From: Terrisporobacter petrolearius
GTDB taxonomy: Bacteria; Bacillota; Clostridia; Peptostreptococcales; Peptostreptococcaceae
Direction: 5' to 3' (one strand)
Length of the DNA: 64,000 nucleotides
NCBI RefSeq assembly: GCF_032598785.1
Contig: NZ_CP102984.1
Shown: positions 7,665 through 17,278 of the stretch, piece after piece
How the letters are laid out: each line of letters begins with the position of its first letter
Numbering within the stretch: position 1 is the stretch's first letter
The notes under the pieces: model-generated
The model's database searches: none
What the model was told of the DNA's origin: nothing
The model's input: only the letters and a program-made list of their open reading frames with translations
Program-made: the position numbers and the translations under genes

Positions 7665-8579
7665 ATGAGTGAAGTAAAAGACAATTTAAATCAAGATTGT
7701 TGTGGCTGTGAAAAACCAGGTCCAGTTGAAAAGCCAAACAGATGCCAAGAAGGATGCTGCTCTCCAAAAGAGATAGCAGCTCCGTTGGATATATGTACAG
7801 CAAAGGGGATTCCAGTACTATCTGATAGAATATACGACTGTGTATATTTAGAAGATAAGCAGAGAAAATATTTAAAAGATATTGAATTTACTATAACATC
7901 AAATGGCGACTATAAACAAGGGGATGAAATATGTATAGAAACAATTATAGTTAAGTATAAATGCATAGGACTAATAGATGAGGAGATTGAAGTAAGAATC
8001 GATAGCTTAGATAATGAAGTATCTTTTCATTCATCTGATGAATCTGAAAGTTGCAAATGTGAATTTGATTGCAATGGAGGTTCTATAAAGAAAAAATTAT
8101 ATAACATATACAAAGGAAGTAAGACAATAGACATTGAATGCTGTGAAGAAGGAAGAAAAACTATAATAGGTGAAGATTGTTTAGATTTTTATATTTGTAA
8201 AGCGAAACTTATAGTTAAAGGTAAAATAGGTTGTGAAAAATTTAGAGCAGAAACTGAATCATTTAGTGGACCATTAAGCGCAGGGTTTGGATTTAATAAA
8301 GCAGATTTCTTTGGAACAATATGTTTACCAACAGGTAGAAATAGAGTACACTTTGAAGAAATTTTTGATGCGTGTCTGTCAATAGATTGTATAAGATCAA
8401 CAAAAACTTATGATTCAACAACAAATAAATTCTGTGCAGATGCTTTTTCAACTTTATTAATAAGCAAGACAATATATGCCATAGTAAAAGAAGAGCTTAT
8501 AGTATATACAAATACGAGTCCAAGCAGTATTACTTGTACAGATGGAAGAATTGGCTCAAACTGTCACTACAATGGATAA
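7665..8579 (+). CDS. Cysteine-rich spore-surface (exosporium-type) protein candidate
   Basis: A 304-aa protein with more than 20 Cys, several as CC or CxC pairs: CCGC near residue 12, CC at 31, CKCEF near 128, CC near 155. There is no signal peptide, consistent with assembly from the mother-cell cytoplasm. The body is beta-rich and repeats short ICIET, VKYKC and YICKAKLIV strands. Cysteine-rich self-assembling exosporium proteins such as CsxA of C. sporogenes have this size and character, but I cannot confirm homology by eye. It starts at ATG 7665 with AGGAGAGG upstream, behind a SigK-like promoter, and ends before a terminator. Confidence 0.75.
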   Translation: MSEVKDNLNQDCCGCEKPGPVEKPNRCQEGCCSPKEIAAPLDICTAKGIPVLSDRIYDCVYLEDKQRKYLKDIEFTITSNGDYKQGDEICIETIIVKYKCIGLIDEEIEVRIDSLDNEVSFHSSDESESCKCEFDCNGGSIKKKLYNIYKGSKTIDIECCEEGRKTIIGEDCLDFYICKAKLIVKGKIGCEKFRAETESFSGPLSAGFGFNKADFFGTICLPTGRNRVHFEEIFDACLSIDCIRSTKTYDSTTNKFCADAFSTLLISKTIYAIVKEELIVYTNTSPSSITCTDGRIGSNCHYNG

Positions 8580-8630
8580 AAGTATGTATAGGACTAATCA
8601 CTAATAATTTAGTCCTTGTCTTATGTAATA

Positions 8631-8675
8631 AAATCTCCTTATTATACATAGGTATAATGAGGAGATTTGTTTTTG
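8631..8675 (+). terminator. Terminator after the Cys-rich gene
   Basis: Long stem AAATCTCCTTATTATAC / GTATAATGAGGAGATTT followed by GTTTTTG. It lies directly upstream of the next gene's ribosome site, so that gene may depend on read-through or on a promoter I could not see. Confidence 0.8.
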
Positions 8676-8691
8676 AAAAGGAGTGAAAAAA

Positions 8692-10293
8692 ATGAGTAAA
8701 AAAAATGAGAATAAGATATTTACCAAAGTTTTTGATCTTATAAATGATATAGTAAATATGCTATCAAATAAAAGAAATAATGAAATTAATATGGAAATAA
8801 TTACGGTAGATGGAGTAAGAAAAGAAATAAAAATTACTAATAATAATGTAGACTTAATTAAAATAAATAGAAACATAATAATAATAGATAAAGAAGCATT
8901 ACGTTTAGAAGACATAGTAAAATTAAAAATATTAGATACTAATTTGGATGATAGGGTTAAAAATATATTTATAACAGAAGTAGAAAATATTATTGAAAAG
9001 GAAATAACACAAGATTATAAAAATGCAGGATATTATAGAGGGGGTAATAGTTTATCAAAGGAAAAGAATATAGAATGGTATATACAAGAAAATAAAAATA
9101 ATATAAATACAATTTATTGCAAGGGAACAAAATGTGATAGTTATATGAGTAATATTAGATCTGTGGATAAAAAGGAAGCTTTAAGCCATGATACATCGTT
9201 AGATATAAAAAGAAAAGGTGTTTTGGAAGATTTTAAAGTAAATGTGGAAAAAGATAATGTGTTAAGTTCCATAGAAGACAATAAGGAAAAAGTGATAAAA
9301 GATATTGAAACTGAAGAAATGCTTGTTTTAACTAATAACTCTGATGAAGTTGAAGTGGCAAAACCTATAAAAGTAGAAGAAGTGGGAATAGTAACAGAGA
9401 TACATATGAAGGATTGCAAAGTAATTACAAATCAATCGTCTACAAAAGTAGTTAAAGATATTATAGAAAAAAAATCAAAAGGGATAACAGATATAAAACC
9501 TGTTTATGAAGAAAAAGTAATAGGAAATATTAATACAGATATTCAGCTAATTAAACCTCAAACTGTTGATATTTTAATTGTTGAGCCTAGTAATAAAAAT
9601 ATTAATAAAGAAGAAATAAAAGATAAATACCTAACTTTTGATCCAACAGGAGAGAATTATATAGGTATAGTACTGGATGACGGAACCTTTGAACCATTAA
9701 AAGTATCTATGGAAACTATAACAGTAGTACCTAATAATATAAAAAATATATTAGTTAATATAGATGAAAATGAAAATATAATAAGTCAAGTAGTTAAAGA
9801 TATAAATTATTCTAAGGATAGTTTTGTAGATTCTGTAGATATTGAATACGATGATAACATACTAGAGAAAAAAGAAGAAAATGAAACTTCCATAAATAAT
9901 ATTATTAATGTTTCAAATAGTACTATAAACAATATAGTGAATAAGGATGAAACGGCTTTTGTTGCTACTAAAGAAAATGCAGAATCAATAAAGAGTATAA
10001 AAGATGTTAAATATGATTCAGTATCGAAAATAGATAAGATAGAAAAAGTAGATATGGTTAAGTCAGTTAAAGTTATTGAAAGTAAAAATTATGTTGTGGA
10101 AGATGTGAAATTGGATAAAAGACCTACCAGTTTAATAAGCAGTGTGGAAATAAGTAAGGAAAATATATCAACACCGTTTGAAGAAGATATAAATGGTGTT
10201 ATTAAACAGGTTGGTAGTGGGGTTATGTTAGTGAATAACAATGATTCAGGTATAACAATTTACTCCACATCAAAAATAAGTTCAGTATTATAA
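8692..10293 (+). CDS. Large unrecognised Lys/Ile/Val/Asn-rich protein, spore region
   Basis: A 533-aa cytoplasmic-type protein with no membrane segment or signal peptide. Composition is highly biased (K, I, V, N, D, E), with many VKDI, IKDV and VEV motifs, suggesting a long fibrous or disordered, beta-prone chain. Only two Cys lie close together (YCKGTKC, near residue 145). A more ordered stretch around residue 320 reads YLTFDPTGENYIGIVLDDG. No family was recognised. ATG 8692 is chosen because AAAGGAG ends eight bases upstream; a GTG at 8683 overlaps it. It follows the Cys-rich gene closely and may be another spore-surface component (inference from position). Confidence 0.7.
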   Translation: MSKKNENKIFTKVFDLINDIVNMLSNKRNNEINMEIITVDGVRKEIKITNNNVDLIKINRNIIIIDKEALRLEDIVKLKILDTNLDDRVKNIFITEVENIIEKEITQDYKNAGYYRGGNSLSKEKNIEWYIQENKNNINTIYCKGTKCDSYMSNIRSVDKKEALSHDTSLDIKRKGVLEDFKVNVEKDNVLSSIEDNKEKVIKDIETEEMLVLTNNSDEVEVAKPIKVEEVGIVTEIHMKDCKVITNQSSTKVVKDIIEKKSKGITDIKPVYEEKVIGNINTDIQLIKPQTVDILIVEPSNKNINKEEIKDKYLTFDPTGENYIGIVLDDGTFEPLKVSMETITVVPNNIKNILVNIDENENIISQVVKDINYSKDSFVDSVDIEYDDNILEKKEENETSINNIINVSNSTINNIVNKDETAFVATKENAESIKSIKDVKYDSVSKIDKIEKVDMVKSVKVIESKNYVVEDVKLDKRPTSLISSVEISKENISTPFEEDINGVIKQVGSGVMLVNNNDSGITIYSTSKISSVL

Positions 10294-10412
10294 AATAAAA
10301 TTTTAGGGTATATAAAACAAAGTGTGTATTTTTCTGATAATGATATGTGATATGCTCCCTTTATGGCAGACAGTTAAAACAATAAAACTGTTATCATGAA
10401 GGGAGTATTTTT

Positions 10413-10580
10413 ATGTCTAGAAAATCTAGAATATCTTTTGAAATAAAAGTTAAATATGTGCAAGAGTGTCTTACAGGTAAAGGGTCATTGTTAGAAATAT
10501 ATATACAGTATAATATTTCCTCAGATTCAGTACTTCAAAGATGGATTAAAAGGTATAATGTTATTCATTATAAAAGTTAG
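10413..10580 (+). pseudogene. IS3-family OrfA fragment
   Basis: Fifty-five codons (start MSRKSRISFEIKVKYVQ) resemble the N-terminal helix-turn-helix of an IS3-family OrfA, including the SVLQRWIKRY segment, then stop. The preceding sequence 10350-10400 has the GCTCCCTTTATGG ... GAAGGGAG inverted repeat usual just upstream of such genes. No OrfB follows; an IS256 fragment is joined directly, so the element is a truncated relic. Confidence 0.7.
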
Positions 10581-10602
10581 AAGTGAAGATTGAATAATCA
10601 AC

Positions 10603-11202
10603 AAGGTTGCATATGTTGTAATAGGTATAACTTTAGAAGGAACTAAAGAGGTTTTAGGTATTTGGATTGGTGAGAATGAAACATCTAAATATTGGTTAAA
10701 AGTTCTTACAGATATAAAAAATAGAGGTGTAAAAAATATTTTAATTATTTGTGCAGATGGTCTTTTTGGTATTAAAAATTCAATAAATGTAGCCTTTCCA
10801 AACACTGAATATCAAAGATGTATCGTGTATCAAATTAGAAACACATTAAAATATGTAGCTGATAAGGATAAAAAAGAGTTCGCTAAAGATTTAAAATCAA
10901 TATATCATGCTCATAGGGAAGAACAAGATTATGAAATAATGTTAAGAATAACTGAAAAATGGCAAGATTATTATCCAAACGCTATGAAAAGTTGCTCTAA
11001 AAATTGAGATGCAATAAGTCCTATATTTAAATTTTCTGCAGATGTACGTAAGGTTATCTATACTACGAATGCAATTGAAAGTCTAAATAGTACAGATAGA
11101 GGCTTAAACCGTCAACGTAGCGTATTTCTAAGTGATAGGGCTTTACTTAAAGCTTTATTTTTATATACCTTTGAGGTTGCAAAAATGGGCTTTACATCTT
11201 AG
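10603..11202 (+). pseudogene. IS256-family transposase, C-terminal remnant
   Basis: One continuous frame encodes the C-terminal half of a mutator-type (IS256) transposase: YVVIGITLEGTKEVLGIWIG, then CADGLFG, YQRCIVYQIRN and NAIESLNS. An in-frame TGA at 11005-11007 replaces a Trp codon; the related copy at 17.8 kb has TGG there. The N-terminal half is missing, and the fragment is fused to an IS3 relic on its left. It is non-functional. Confidence 0.85.
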
Positions 11203-11410
11203 AAATTGGGGGGAGAGCTATCAATAATGTATGATGGATAACTAGATTAACAATTATTTACAACTAGAAAAAACACCTTTTTAAAGATGTGCTTGATGTG
11301 CAATTAAATTAGAATTACATTCAAGTTAAGGTACGGATAGATTTTTATTCTACCCACGCCTTAACAAATTTATCATAGAAAGCTATTTACAGAAAAAATT
11401 TCACAGTCTC
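10961..11410 (+). repeat. Direct repeat, copy 1 (IS256 end plus flank)
   Basis: About 450 bp, beginning GGCAAGATTATTATCCAAAC and running past the transposase stop through a non-coding stretch ending in TTTCACAGTCTC. It is highly similar to 17783-18242 in the same orientation. The two copies bracket a spore-protein gene and the decayed sugar genes. Confidence 0.75.
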
Positions 11411-11716
11411 AAGTAATGAAGGCAAAGTTAATCTTACTAAACAGCCTCTATACAGAGGTATAATTTTATATTTCTGTATAGAGGTTCTTCAGAGTGTTTT
11501 AATATTTACTTACCTTTTAATTTTTAAATCCTAGATGGTGTTTTTTGTGTACATGTTTGTGTCATTTAATTATATAACTTAGGAAATATAAAAATTTCTT
11601 CTATAGATATAAATATTATAAAATATTTATATCTTATTTGGTAACATTGTTTTGTTTTGTAGATATATTATATTATAAGCAAATAAAGCTTATAATATTT
11701 GAAAGGAGTAAATTTT
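11203..11716 (+). other. Non-coding stretch with hairpin and SigK-like promoter
   Basis: Contains the rest of the direct repeat, then a perfect 12-bp inverted repeat CCTCTATACAGA (11445-11456) / TCTGTATAGAGG (11473-11484), which may be a terminator or the end of an old element. The SigK-like promoter at 11644-11670 follows. No protein gene was seen. Confidence 0.6.
11644..11670 (+). promoter_or_regulatory. SigK-like promoter of the 263-aa Cys-rich gene
   Basis: GTAACATT supplies AC at 11644-11645. A 16-bp spacer and GATATATTA (11662-11670) follow, matching CATANNNTA but for the first base. The whole segment from CTTATTTGGTAAC onward is conserved upstream of the paralogue at 19.1 kb. Confidence 0.6.
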
Positions 11717-12508
11717 ATGAGTAATAATGGTTGGATGGTTTCAAAACCATCTCAAAACAGTGAGTCACATTCTTGTTCAGGACCAGGTCCTTGCCCAGAA
11801 CCAAAACCTTGTCCAGAACCAAAACCTTGTCCAGAACCAAAACCTTGTTCAAAAGAAGAGAATTGTTGTTGTGCAAAAGATATGATAAGAGCTTTAAGAT
11901 TATTATCTGATCCATCAATAAAAGATGATGTACTATTTGACGAGTTTGCTTTTATAGGTAAAAATTTTTTAGTAGGTACTGCTTTAGAAAGCGATCCAGA
12001 TGATAATGATAATATATTTGATCCTTATGCTACACTAACTAGCATTGATCCATGTCAATCTAATTTCATAAATATAAGTGGTAACTCTGTTGTATATCCA
12101 ACTTTAGCTGCTTCTATTTTAGATGCTGAACAATTTCCTATGGCAGTTAATCGAGTATCACTTTGTAGCCTGGATGCTATAGTATTCCAATATGATCCAG
12201 AAGCTACAAATTTCGAGGACGATTTACAAAAATTACTTGATAAAGAATATTGTTGTAATTGTTGTAAGGATGAAAGATATGGCTGTGGACAAGATATATT
12301 TGGATGTATATTCAATCCTTATCGTTTTGGAGATAGCTTTCTTAATTTTACTGCTGGTTGGTTAGCTTGTACAGAAGCTAAAATTTTAGGTAGAGTAGGA
12401 AATATATTAGTTCTTGCTAATACAGCATATTATCCGGCTGTGCCTGTGTCTAGAATTTATTTTGTATGTTTAGGATCTATTGGATTCTATAGTGAATACC
12501 TAGATTAG
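11717..12508 (+). CDS. Cysteine-rich spore-surface protein, paralogue A
   Basis: A 263-aa protein starting MSNNGW, behind AAAGGAG. The N-terminus (about residues 20-50) carries three CPEPKP repeats, followed by a CCCAKDM segment and a globular region (VLFDEFAFIGKNFLVGTA), a Cys cluster near residue 175 (CCNCC) and a C-terminal block TAGWLACTEAKILGRVGNILVLAN. It aligns end to end with the leftward gene at 18.3 kb, and both share a SigK-like promoter. There is no signal peptide. Assembly into coat or exosporium is inferred from cysteine content, promoter and neighbours. A strong terminator follows. Confidence 0.75.
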   Translation: MSNNGWMVSKPSQNSESHSCSGPGPCPEPKPCPEPKPCPEPKPCSKEENCCCAKDMIRALRLLSDPSIKDDVLFDEFAFIGKNFLVGTALESDPDDNDNIFDPYATLTSIDPCQSNFINISGNSVVYPTLAASILDAEQFPMAVNRVSLCSLDAIVFQYDPEATNFEDDLQKLLDKEYCCNCCKDERYGCGQDIFGCIFNPYRFGDSFLNFTAGWLACTEAKILGRVGNILVLANTAYYPAVPVSRIYFVCLGSIGFYSEYLD

Positions 12509-12628
12509 AAAATATCTTAGTTCCTGATAATTATATTCTTTAACAGGTATAGAATTTGTTTTGTATATCTAGAATCCTATCTGAAAATTTAATTGTACAT
12601 TTTCTAGATAAATAATAAGGTAAATGGG

Positions 12629-12675
12629 AACTGTAGGTAGATTTGTGTAAAACAAACTTACCTACAGTTTTTTTG
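12629..12675 (+). terminator. Terminator after paralogue A
   Basis: Long stem AACTGTAGGTAG..TTTGT / AACAAA.TTACCTACAGTT ending in TTTTTTT. Confidence 0.85.
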
Positions 12676-12732
12676 TATCTAAAATTGGTGAATTTGGAAT
12701 AATACTTATATTAAACTTTTAGAGGTAGTAAA

Positions 12733-13014
12733 ATGAAAGATAAAAAAGAAATAATTATTACAGATATAGACTATCAAGTTGAAGTTAAAAAGTGTAAAAC
12801 TATGGAAGATGTAGTTGGTAAAAATGAACTAATGCAAAAGTTATTCAAAGATGTGATACAACAACTATTAGAAGCAGAAATGAATGAACATATAGATAGA
12901 GAAAATTATGAAAGAAGTGATGAACAGTCTCAGAATTATAGAAATGAGTATAGTTTTAAAACTATTGATAGCAGTTTTGGTGAGGTTGTATTATATTTTT
13001 GCTATCTTCATTAG
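12733..13014 (+). pseudogene. IS256-family transposase, N-terminal fragment
   Basis: A 93-codon frame resembling the N-terminus of an IS256-family transposase: KCKTMEDVVGKNELMQKLFK, LLEAEMNEHI, ENYERSDEQSQNYRNEYSFK and SSFGEV, then divergence and a stop just where the conserved PRDR segment should begin. It has a ribosome site (AGAGGTAG) but cannot make a working transposase. It differs from the N-terminal relic at 17.4 kb, so at least two IS256 types have been here. Confidence 0.75.
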
Positions 13015-13616
13015 GTATCCTAGAATAATTTATTACAGTTTTATTTGAAATACCCAGTTTTTGGTAATATCTTTAATTTTAAAATTTTGTAATTTTAGTT
13101 TTTTAATTGCACATATGAGCTCCCATTTTGTATTGGAAATATACTTTTTTTTATAAGATGAGAATCAGTGCAATTTAACCCCTTTTTGCATAACTGTATT
13201 TTTTATTGATATTATTTAGCATTTTTTTAGGATATTACAGATAGTACTTTTTCCTATGGTACCAATATTATTACTTAGTAGTTTTGATGCAGATACTAAA
13301 CTCATGTTTTTAGACACATCTAGAATCCTACATTATAATCTTTTTGTTTTATTTGATTTACTATTAATAAACTTAAAAGTTTTAGCAAGCGTAATTTTTT
13401 ACATATTTATTTTTGACAATAATTCTATCTCTTAATTTGCGAATAACTTTTTAATTATTACTACGTTCCCAATGTTTTTATTTTAATAATGACTCTCAAG
13501 GGATTTTTACTATATGTATATAAATATGGTGAACGTTTTATTATATTAAACCATATTGTACTAATAAGAAGTTATTTCTGATAAATTATATTTTAAGAAA
13601 GGACATTGATGTAATA
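13015..13616 (-). other. Decayed insertion-sequence DNA
   Basis: Gene-free 600 bp. On the minus strand a short frame at 13216-13305 reads LLSNNIGTIGKSTICNILKK, a helix-turn-helix like those at the start of transposases, and other broken pieces of similar character lie on both sides. I read this as a degraded transposase gene of unknown family. Nothing else supportable was seen before the gene at 13617. Confidence 0.45.
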
Positions 13617-14048
13617 ATGGAAAATTTAGTGAAATTTATTAATTTATATAAATCTTATGACAAAAAAGATGAAGACCCAATTAAAAATCAATATAATAAT
13701 GCTTTTTTTTTAAGAGAAGTACAAAAAGCTTTATATAAGGAAAAAGACAAAAATAAAAAAGATAAGAATCTACCTCAACAGGAGAAAAATATTAAAAAAA
13801 TCTTAAATTATCTAAATAGATTTATTAATGCAAAATCATATTATGAAAAATTTGAAAGTTATAGAAATATAAAAGGTATAATGCGTGATTTAAATAATAT
13901 AGAACAAAATATAGATGGTCTACAAATAGAAATAGATAAACTTATATATGATATCGAACTTGAAAATAATGAGTATATTTTAAATTATAATTATATAGAA
14001 GAGAAACTAGATGAAATAGTAAGACAGATTGCAAGGGAGAGAATGTAA
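13617..14048 (+). CDS. Coiled-coil protein of the sugar cluster
   Basis: A 143-aa, very lysine- and asparagine-rich soluble protein with predicted long helices. A probable coiled coil spans about residues 85-140 (IEQNIDGLQIEIDKLIYDIE). No family was recognised. It ends two bases before the start of the next gene, so they are co-transcribed. The ribosome site is weak (AAAGGA about 17 bases upstream of ATG 13617). Its role is likely linked to the surface-carbohydrate gene downstream, but that is inference. Confidence 0.6.
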   Translation: MENLVKFINLYKSYDKKDEDPIKNQYNNAFFLREVQKALYKEKDKNKKDKNLPQQEKNIKKILNYLNRFINAKSYYEKFESYRNIKGIMRDLNNIEQNIDGLQIEIDKLIYDIELENNEYILNYNYIEEKLDEIVRQIARERM

Positions 14049-14050
14049 GT

Positions 14051-15163
14051 ATGAAAGTCATAATTTTTTATCATGAAATACAAAGAGAATTGCAAAATGC
14101 ATATTTACTAAAGGCAGAGTTACAAAGAAGAGGACATGAGGTATATGTATATCACTATGATTATATAGTAAAGCCAAAGCGAGTTTTGTATTTCACACCA
14201 GATGTAGTTATTACACATTGTTTGCATGATCCAAAGACAGTGGAGTGTGTTACAAGAACATTTAATAGTAAGATTACCCGAATAGTTAATCTTCAATATG
14301 AACAAGTAATGTCAAATATGTGGGACAAGGCAACATACCAAATTCCACAAGGAATAGAAAAAAATGCAATGCATTTATGTTGGGGAGAAATGGGTAAAAA
14401 CAGATTTATATCAAGTGGTATTAGAGAAGACAATGTAAAAGTAGTGGGATGTTTAAATGTGGATATGTGTAGTGAAAGATTTAGAAGTATTTATAAAAAT
14501 AAAGAACAAATGGCAAATGATTATAATTTAGATAAATCTAAAGAATGGATACTATTTTTATCAAGTTTTACCTTGGCACAAGTAAAAAAATCTCAACAAA
14601 GAGGAATGGGCATAATAGTTGGCAAATCAAATGCTACAGAATTTTGTGAAATAAGTACACAGTCTAGAAAAATAATATTGGAGTGGATTGAAAAATATAT
14701 AAGCAGTAATGACTGTGAATTTATATATAGGCCTCATCCTTATGAAAAAAGAAAGCTTAATAATTTTCATGAATTAGATGAGTTGGAATCTAATAATGAG
14801 AGATTTCATGTAATAAAAGAAGATTCTGTTAGAAGTTGGATAAATGTATGTGACAAAATTAATACATGGATGAGTACATCTATAATTGATGCCTATTTTA
14901 TGAATAAAAGTTGTTCAATTCTTAGACCTGTTAATATTCCTGAATACCTAGATCATGAATTGATGATGAATTCAAAGAAAATAACTAAATATAAAGAATT
15001 TTATAATTATAATAAATTTGATAGTAATATGGAATGTACTCTAGATAAAAAAATCATAGATGGTTACTATTTTGTAGATAAAAATAAATATGCTTATGAG
15101 AAAATTTGTGATTTGTTAGAAGAGATTGTAGTAAAGAATAGAGTTATGAATTTATATAAATAA
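14051..15163 (+). CDS. Surface carbohydrate biosynthesis protein (GT-B-like)
   Basis: A 370-aa intact cytoplasmic protein. It opens with MKVIIFYHEIQRELQNAYLLKAELQRRG-type sequence, a Rossmann-like GT-B N-terminus. The middle has LFLSSFT, and the C-terminal half has FIYRPHP followed by the acidic DSVRSWINVCDKINTWMSTSIIDAYF segment, reminiscent of CDP-glycerol glycerophosphotransferase and related surface-carbohydrate proteins. These often accompany nonulosonic-acid (pseudaminic or legionaminic) gene clusters. Here the partner genes are decayed, so its present use is unclear. Confidence 0.65.
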   Translation: MKVIIFYHEIQRELQNAYLLKAELQRRGHEVYVYHYDYIVKPKRVLYFTPDVVITHCLHDPKTVECVTRTFNSKITRIVNLQYEQVMSNMWDKATYQIPQGIEKNAMHLCWGEMGKNRFISSGIREDNVKVVGCLNVDMCSERFRSIYKNKEQMANDYNLDKSKEWILFLSSFTLAQVKKSQQRGMGIIVGKSNATEFCEISTQSRKIILEWIEKYISSNDCEFIYRPHPYEKRKLNNFHELDELESNNERFHVIKEDSVRSWINVCDKINTWMSTSIIDAYFMNKSCSILRPVNIPEYLDHELMMNSKKITKYKEFYNYNKFDSNMECTLDKKIIDGYYFVDKNKYAYEKICDLLEEIVVKNRVMNLYK

Positions 15164-15304
15164 ATATAATTATTTTCAAATAACACTACTAAAGTAGTAC
15201 CTCTATTTACATTAAATGCATATTACAGAGAGAAATGTTTTATAAATACATTAATTTAAATATTAGAACATTTTTATAAGTATAGTGTTAAAGGAGCAAA
15301 TATA

Positions 15305-16318
15305 ATGTTGAATAGTAAAGTAATATTAATTACAGGTGGTACAGGATCATTTGGGAAAAACTTTACTAAATTGATTTTAAATAGATACAGTCCTAAGAAA
15401 ATCATAATATTTTCTAGAGATGAATATAAACAAGATTTATTCAAGAAAGAATTAGCTCTATAAATGCCAGAAAAATTACATTTAGTTAGATTTTTTATAG
15501 GAGATGTAAGAGACAAAGATAGACTATATAGAGCATTTGACAATGTAGATTATGTAATACATGCAGCAGCTATGAAGCAAGTACCAGCCTGTGAATATAA
15601 TCCTTATGAAGCAATAAAAACAAATATAAAAGGAGCCGAAAATATAATAGAGGCGGCTCTTGATAGAAATTTAAAAAAAGTAATAGCTTTATCAACTGAG
15701 AAGGCTGTTAATCCTATAAACCTTTATGGAGGAACAAAATTAGTATCAGATAAATTATTTATTTCAGCAAATGGATATTCAGAAGAAAAAGGAACAATAT
15801 TTTCTATAGTAATATATGGAGCTGTATGTGGAAGTCGAGGTTCAGTTATTCCTTTCTTTAAGAATCTTATAGAACAAAACATAAAAGAATTGCCAATTAC
15901 AGATTTTAATATGACTAGATTTTGGATTAGTTTGGAGGATGGAATTAAATTAGTTTTAAAAGCATTAGAAGAATCAAAAGGAGGAGAAACATATATATCT
16001 AAAATACCATCATTTAAAATAGTAGATTTAGCAGAGGCTATGTTACCAGGATGTGAACTTAGAAATATAGGCATTAGAGAAGGCGAAAAATTGCATGAAA
16101 TAATGATAACAAAAGATGATTCTAGAACTACTTATGAATATGAAAACCATTATATAATATACCTTCAACTTGATTGGTGGAATGAAGACAATTATTTTGC
16201 TGAAGGTGGAAAACTTATACCAGTTGGATTTGAGTATAGCTCAGGAATAAATACTCAGTGGTTAAGTGTAGAGCAGTTAAGATATGAAATGAATAGATTA
16301 AGAATATATAAAACATAA
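15305..16318 (+). pseudogene. pseB: PseB-like UDP-GlcNAc 4,6-dehydratase, split by an in-frame TAA
   Basis: Read through, the frame gives 337 codons, normal for PseB, the inverting dehydratase that starts pseudaminic acid synthesis. The NAD-binding TGGTGSFG is near residue 11, GDVRDKDRL and HAAAMKQVPACEYNP lie mid-protein, then STEKAVNPINLYGGTKL. A TAA at 15461-15463, after 52 codons, interrupts it and is followed directly by ATG (TAAATG). Either the gene is dead, or a reinitiated 284-aa product lacking the nucleotide-binding loop is made. The rest of the sequence is well preserved, so the stop looks recent. Confidence 0.8.
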
Positions 16319-16351
16319 TTATATTTTATATATAAGAAGGATGTAATAAAT

Positions 16352-16465
16352 ATGAGTATATTAAATAAATATAAATTTGGTCCAGAAACACTATTAAAAC
16401 ACTGGATGCTTCGTATAAAACCTCTAAACAATATGCTAGTAAAGAGTAATATTGGACAATTGTGA
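16352..16465 (+). pseudogene. Short relic ORF after pseB
   Basis: Thirty-seven codons (MSILNKYKFGPETLLKHWML) with a ribosome site (AAGAAGGATG) but ending in TGA. It is probably the 5' end of a gene whose remainder was deleted, since the next 55 bases join abruptly to acetyltransferase sequence. Not assigned. Confidence 0.35.
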
Positions 16466-16520
16466 GACAACGTACAGGTAAGGATAGTATGTAACAATTG
16501 TAAATGGAAATAACATTAAC

Positions 16521-16763
16521 TTGGCAAATAATCTTGTATTAAGATCAGGAATACAGTTACATGCAGGTAAAGTATCTAAAATTATTATAGAAAATAATGT
16601 GCTAATTGAATCAGACGTGTTTATAACAGTTAATAATTATAATTATGCAGATATAAATAAGCCAATTCTTCAGCAAGGAGACTCTGAGGAAGAAGTAGTG
16701 ATAAAATAGGGCTTTTGAATTGGTAGAGGATCACCTGCAAAAATAATTAAAAAACTGGACTAA
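16521..16763 (+). pseudogene. Hexapeptide-repeat acetyltransferase remnant
   Basis: The C-terminal part of a left-handed beta-helix acetyltransferase: IIIENNVLIESDVFITVNN, and after two in-frame stops (TAG 16707-16709; TGA at a likely Trp codon) IGRGSPAKIIKKLD, the usual C-terminal end. It lies between pseB and the aminotransferase relic, so it could have been the sugar N-acetyltransferase of the cluster, but enzymes of this fold are too varied to name one. Confidence 0.6.
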
Positions 16764-16786
16764 AAATAGAGAAAGGAGAATATAAG

Positions 16787-17264
16787 ATGAAAAGTGAATT
16801 AGCTATAAATGGTGGCTAGTTATGTAGGTTGCAAATATGCTGTAGCTGTATAAAATGGGACAGCTGCATTGCATGCATCTTGCTTTGCAGTAGGGATTAA
16901 AAAAGGAGATGAGGTTATAACTACTCCTATGACATTTGCAGCTTCAGCTAATTGTGTTTTATATTGTGGTGGAAAATCTGTATTTGCTGATATTAATCCA
17001 TTCACTTATAATATAGATCCAAAAGAAATAGAAAAGAAAATAACTAGCAAAACTAAGGCAATAATACCTGTAGATTTTACTGGTCAAGCAGTGCATTTAC
17101 AACCTTATTATAAAAAACTAGGATATGAAGAAGGTTTATGTTCTAATGTAGAAGATTTATATAATAAAATGATTACTTTACCACTACATGCAAATATGAG
17201 TGATAAAGATTTACAAGATGTAGTATTAGCAGTTAATAAGGTGCTAAACTACTATAAAAAATAA
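16787..17264 (+). pseudogene. PseC-like aminotransferase remnant (DegT/DnrJ/EryC1)
   Basis: Pieces of a PLP-dependent sugar aminotransferase. The start MKSELAINGG is followed by a stop and frame change. Then comes NGTAALHASCFAVGIKKGDEVITTPMTF-type sequence (residues ending KTKAIIPVDFTGQAV), which jumps directly to the C-terminal HLQPYYKKLGY ... LPLHANMSDKDLQDV. About 200 residues, including the PLP lysine, are deleted. In family terms it is closest to PseC, which aminates the PseB product and is usually encoded next to it. Confidence 0.75.
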
Positions 17265-17278
17265 AGGTGGTAATTTCT

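Noticed and set aside
12733..13014. 93-codon frame with ribosome site as a functional gene
   Set aside because: It is the N-terminal piece of an IS256-type transposase, cut before the catalytic domain.
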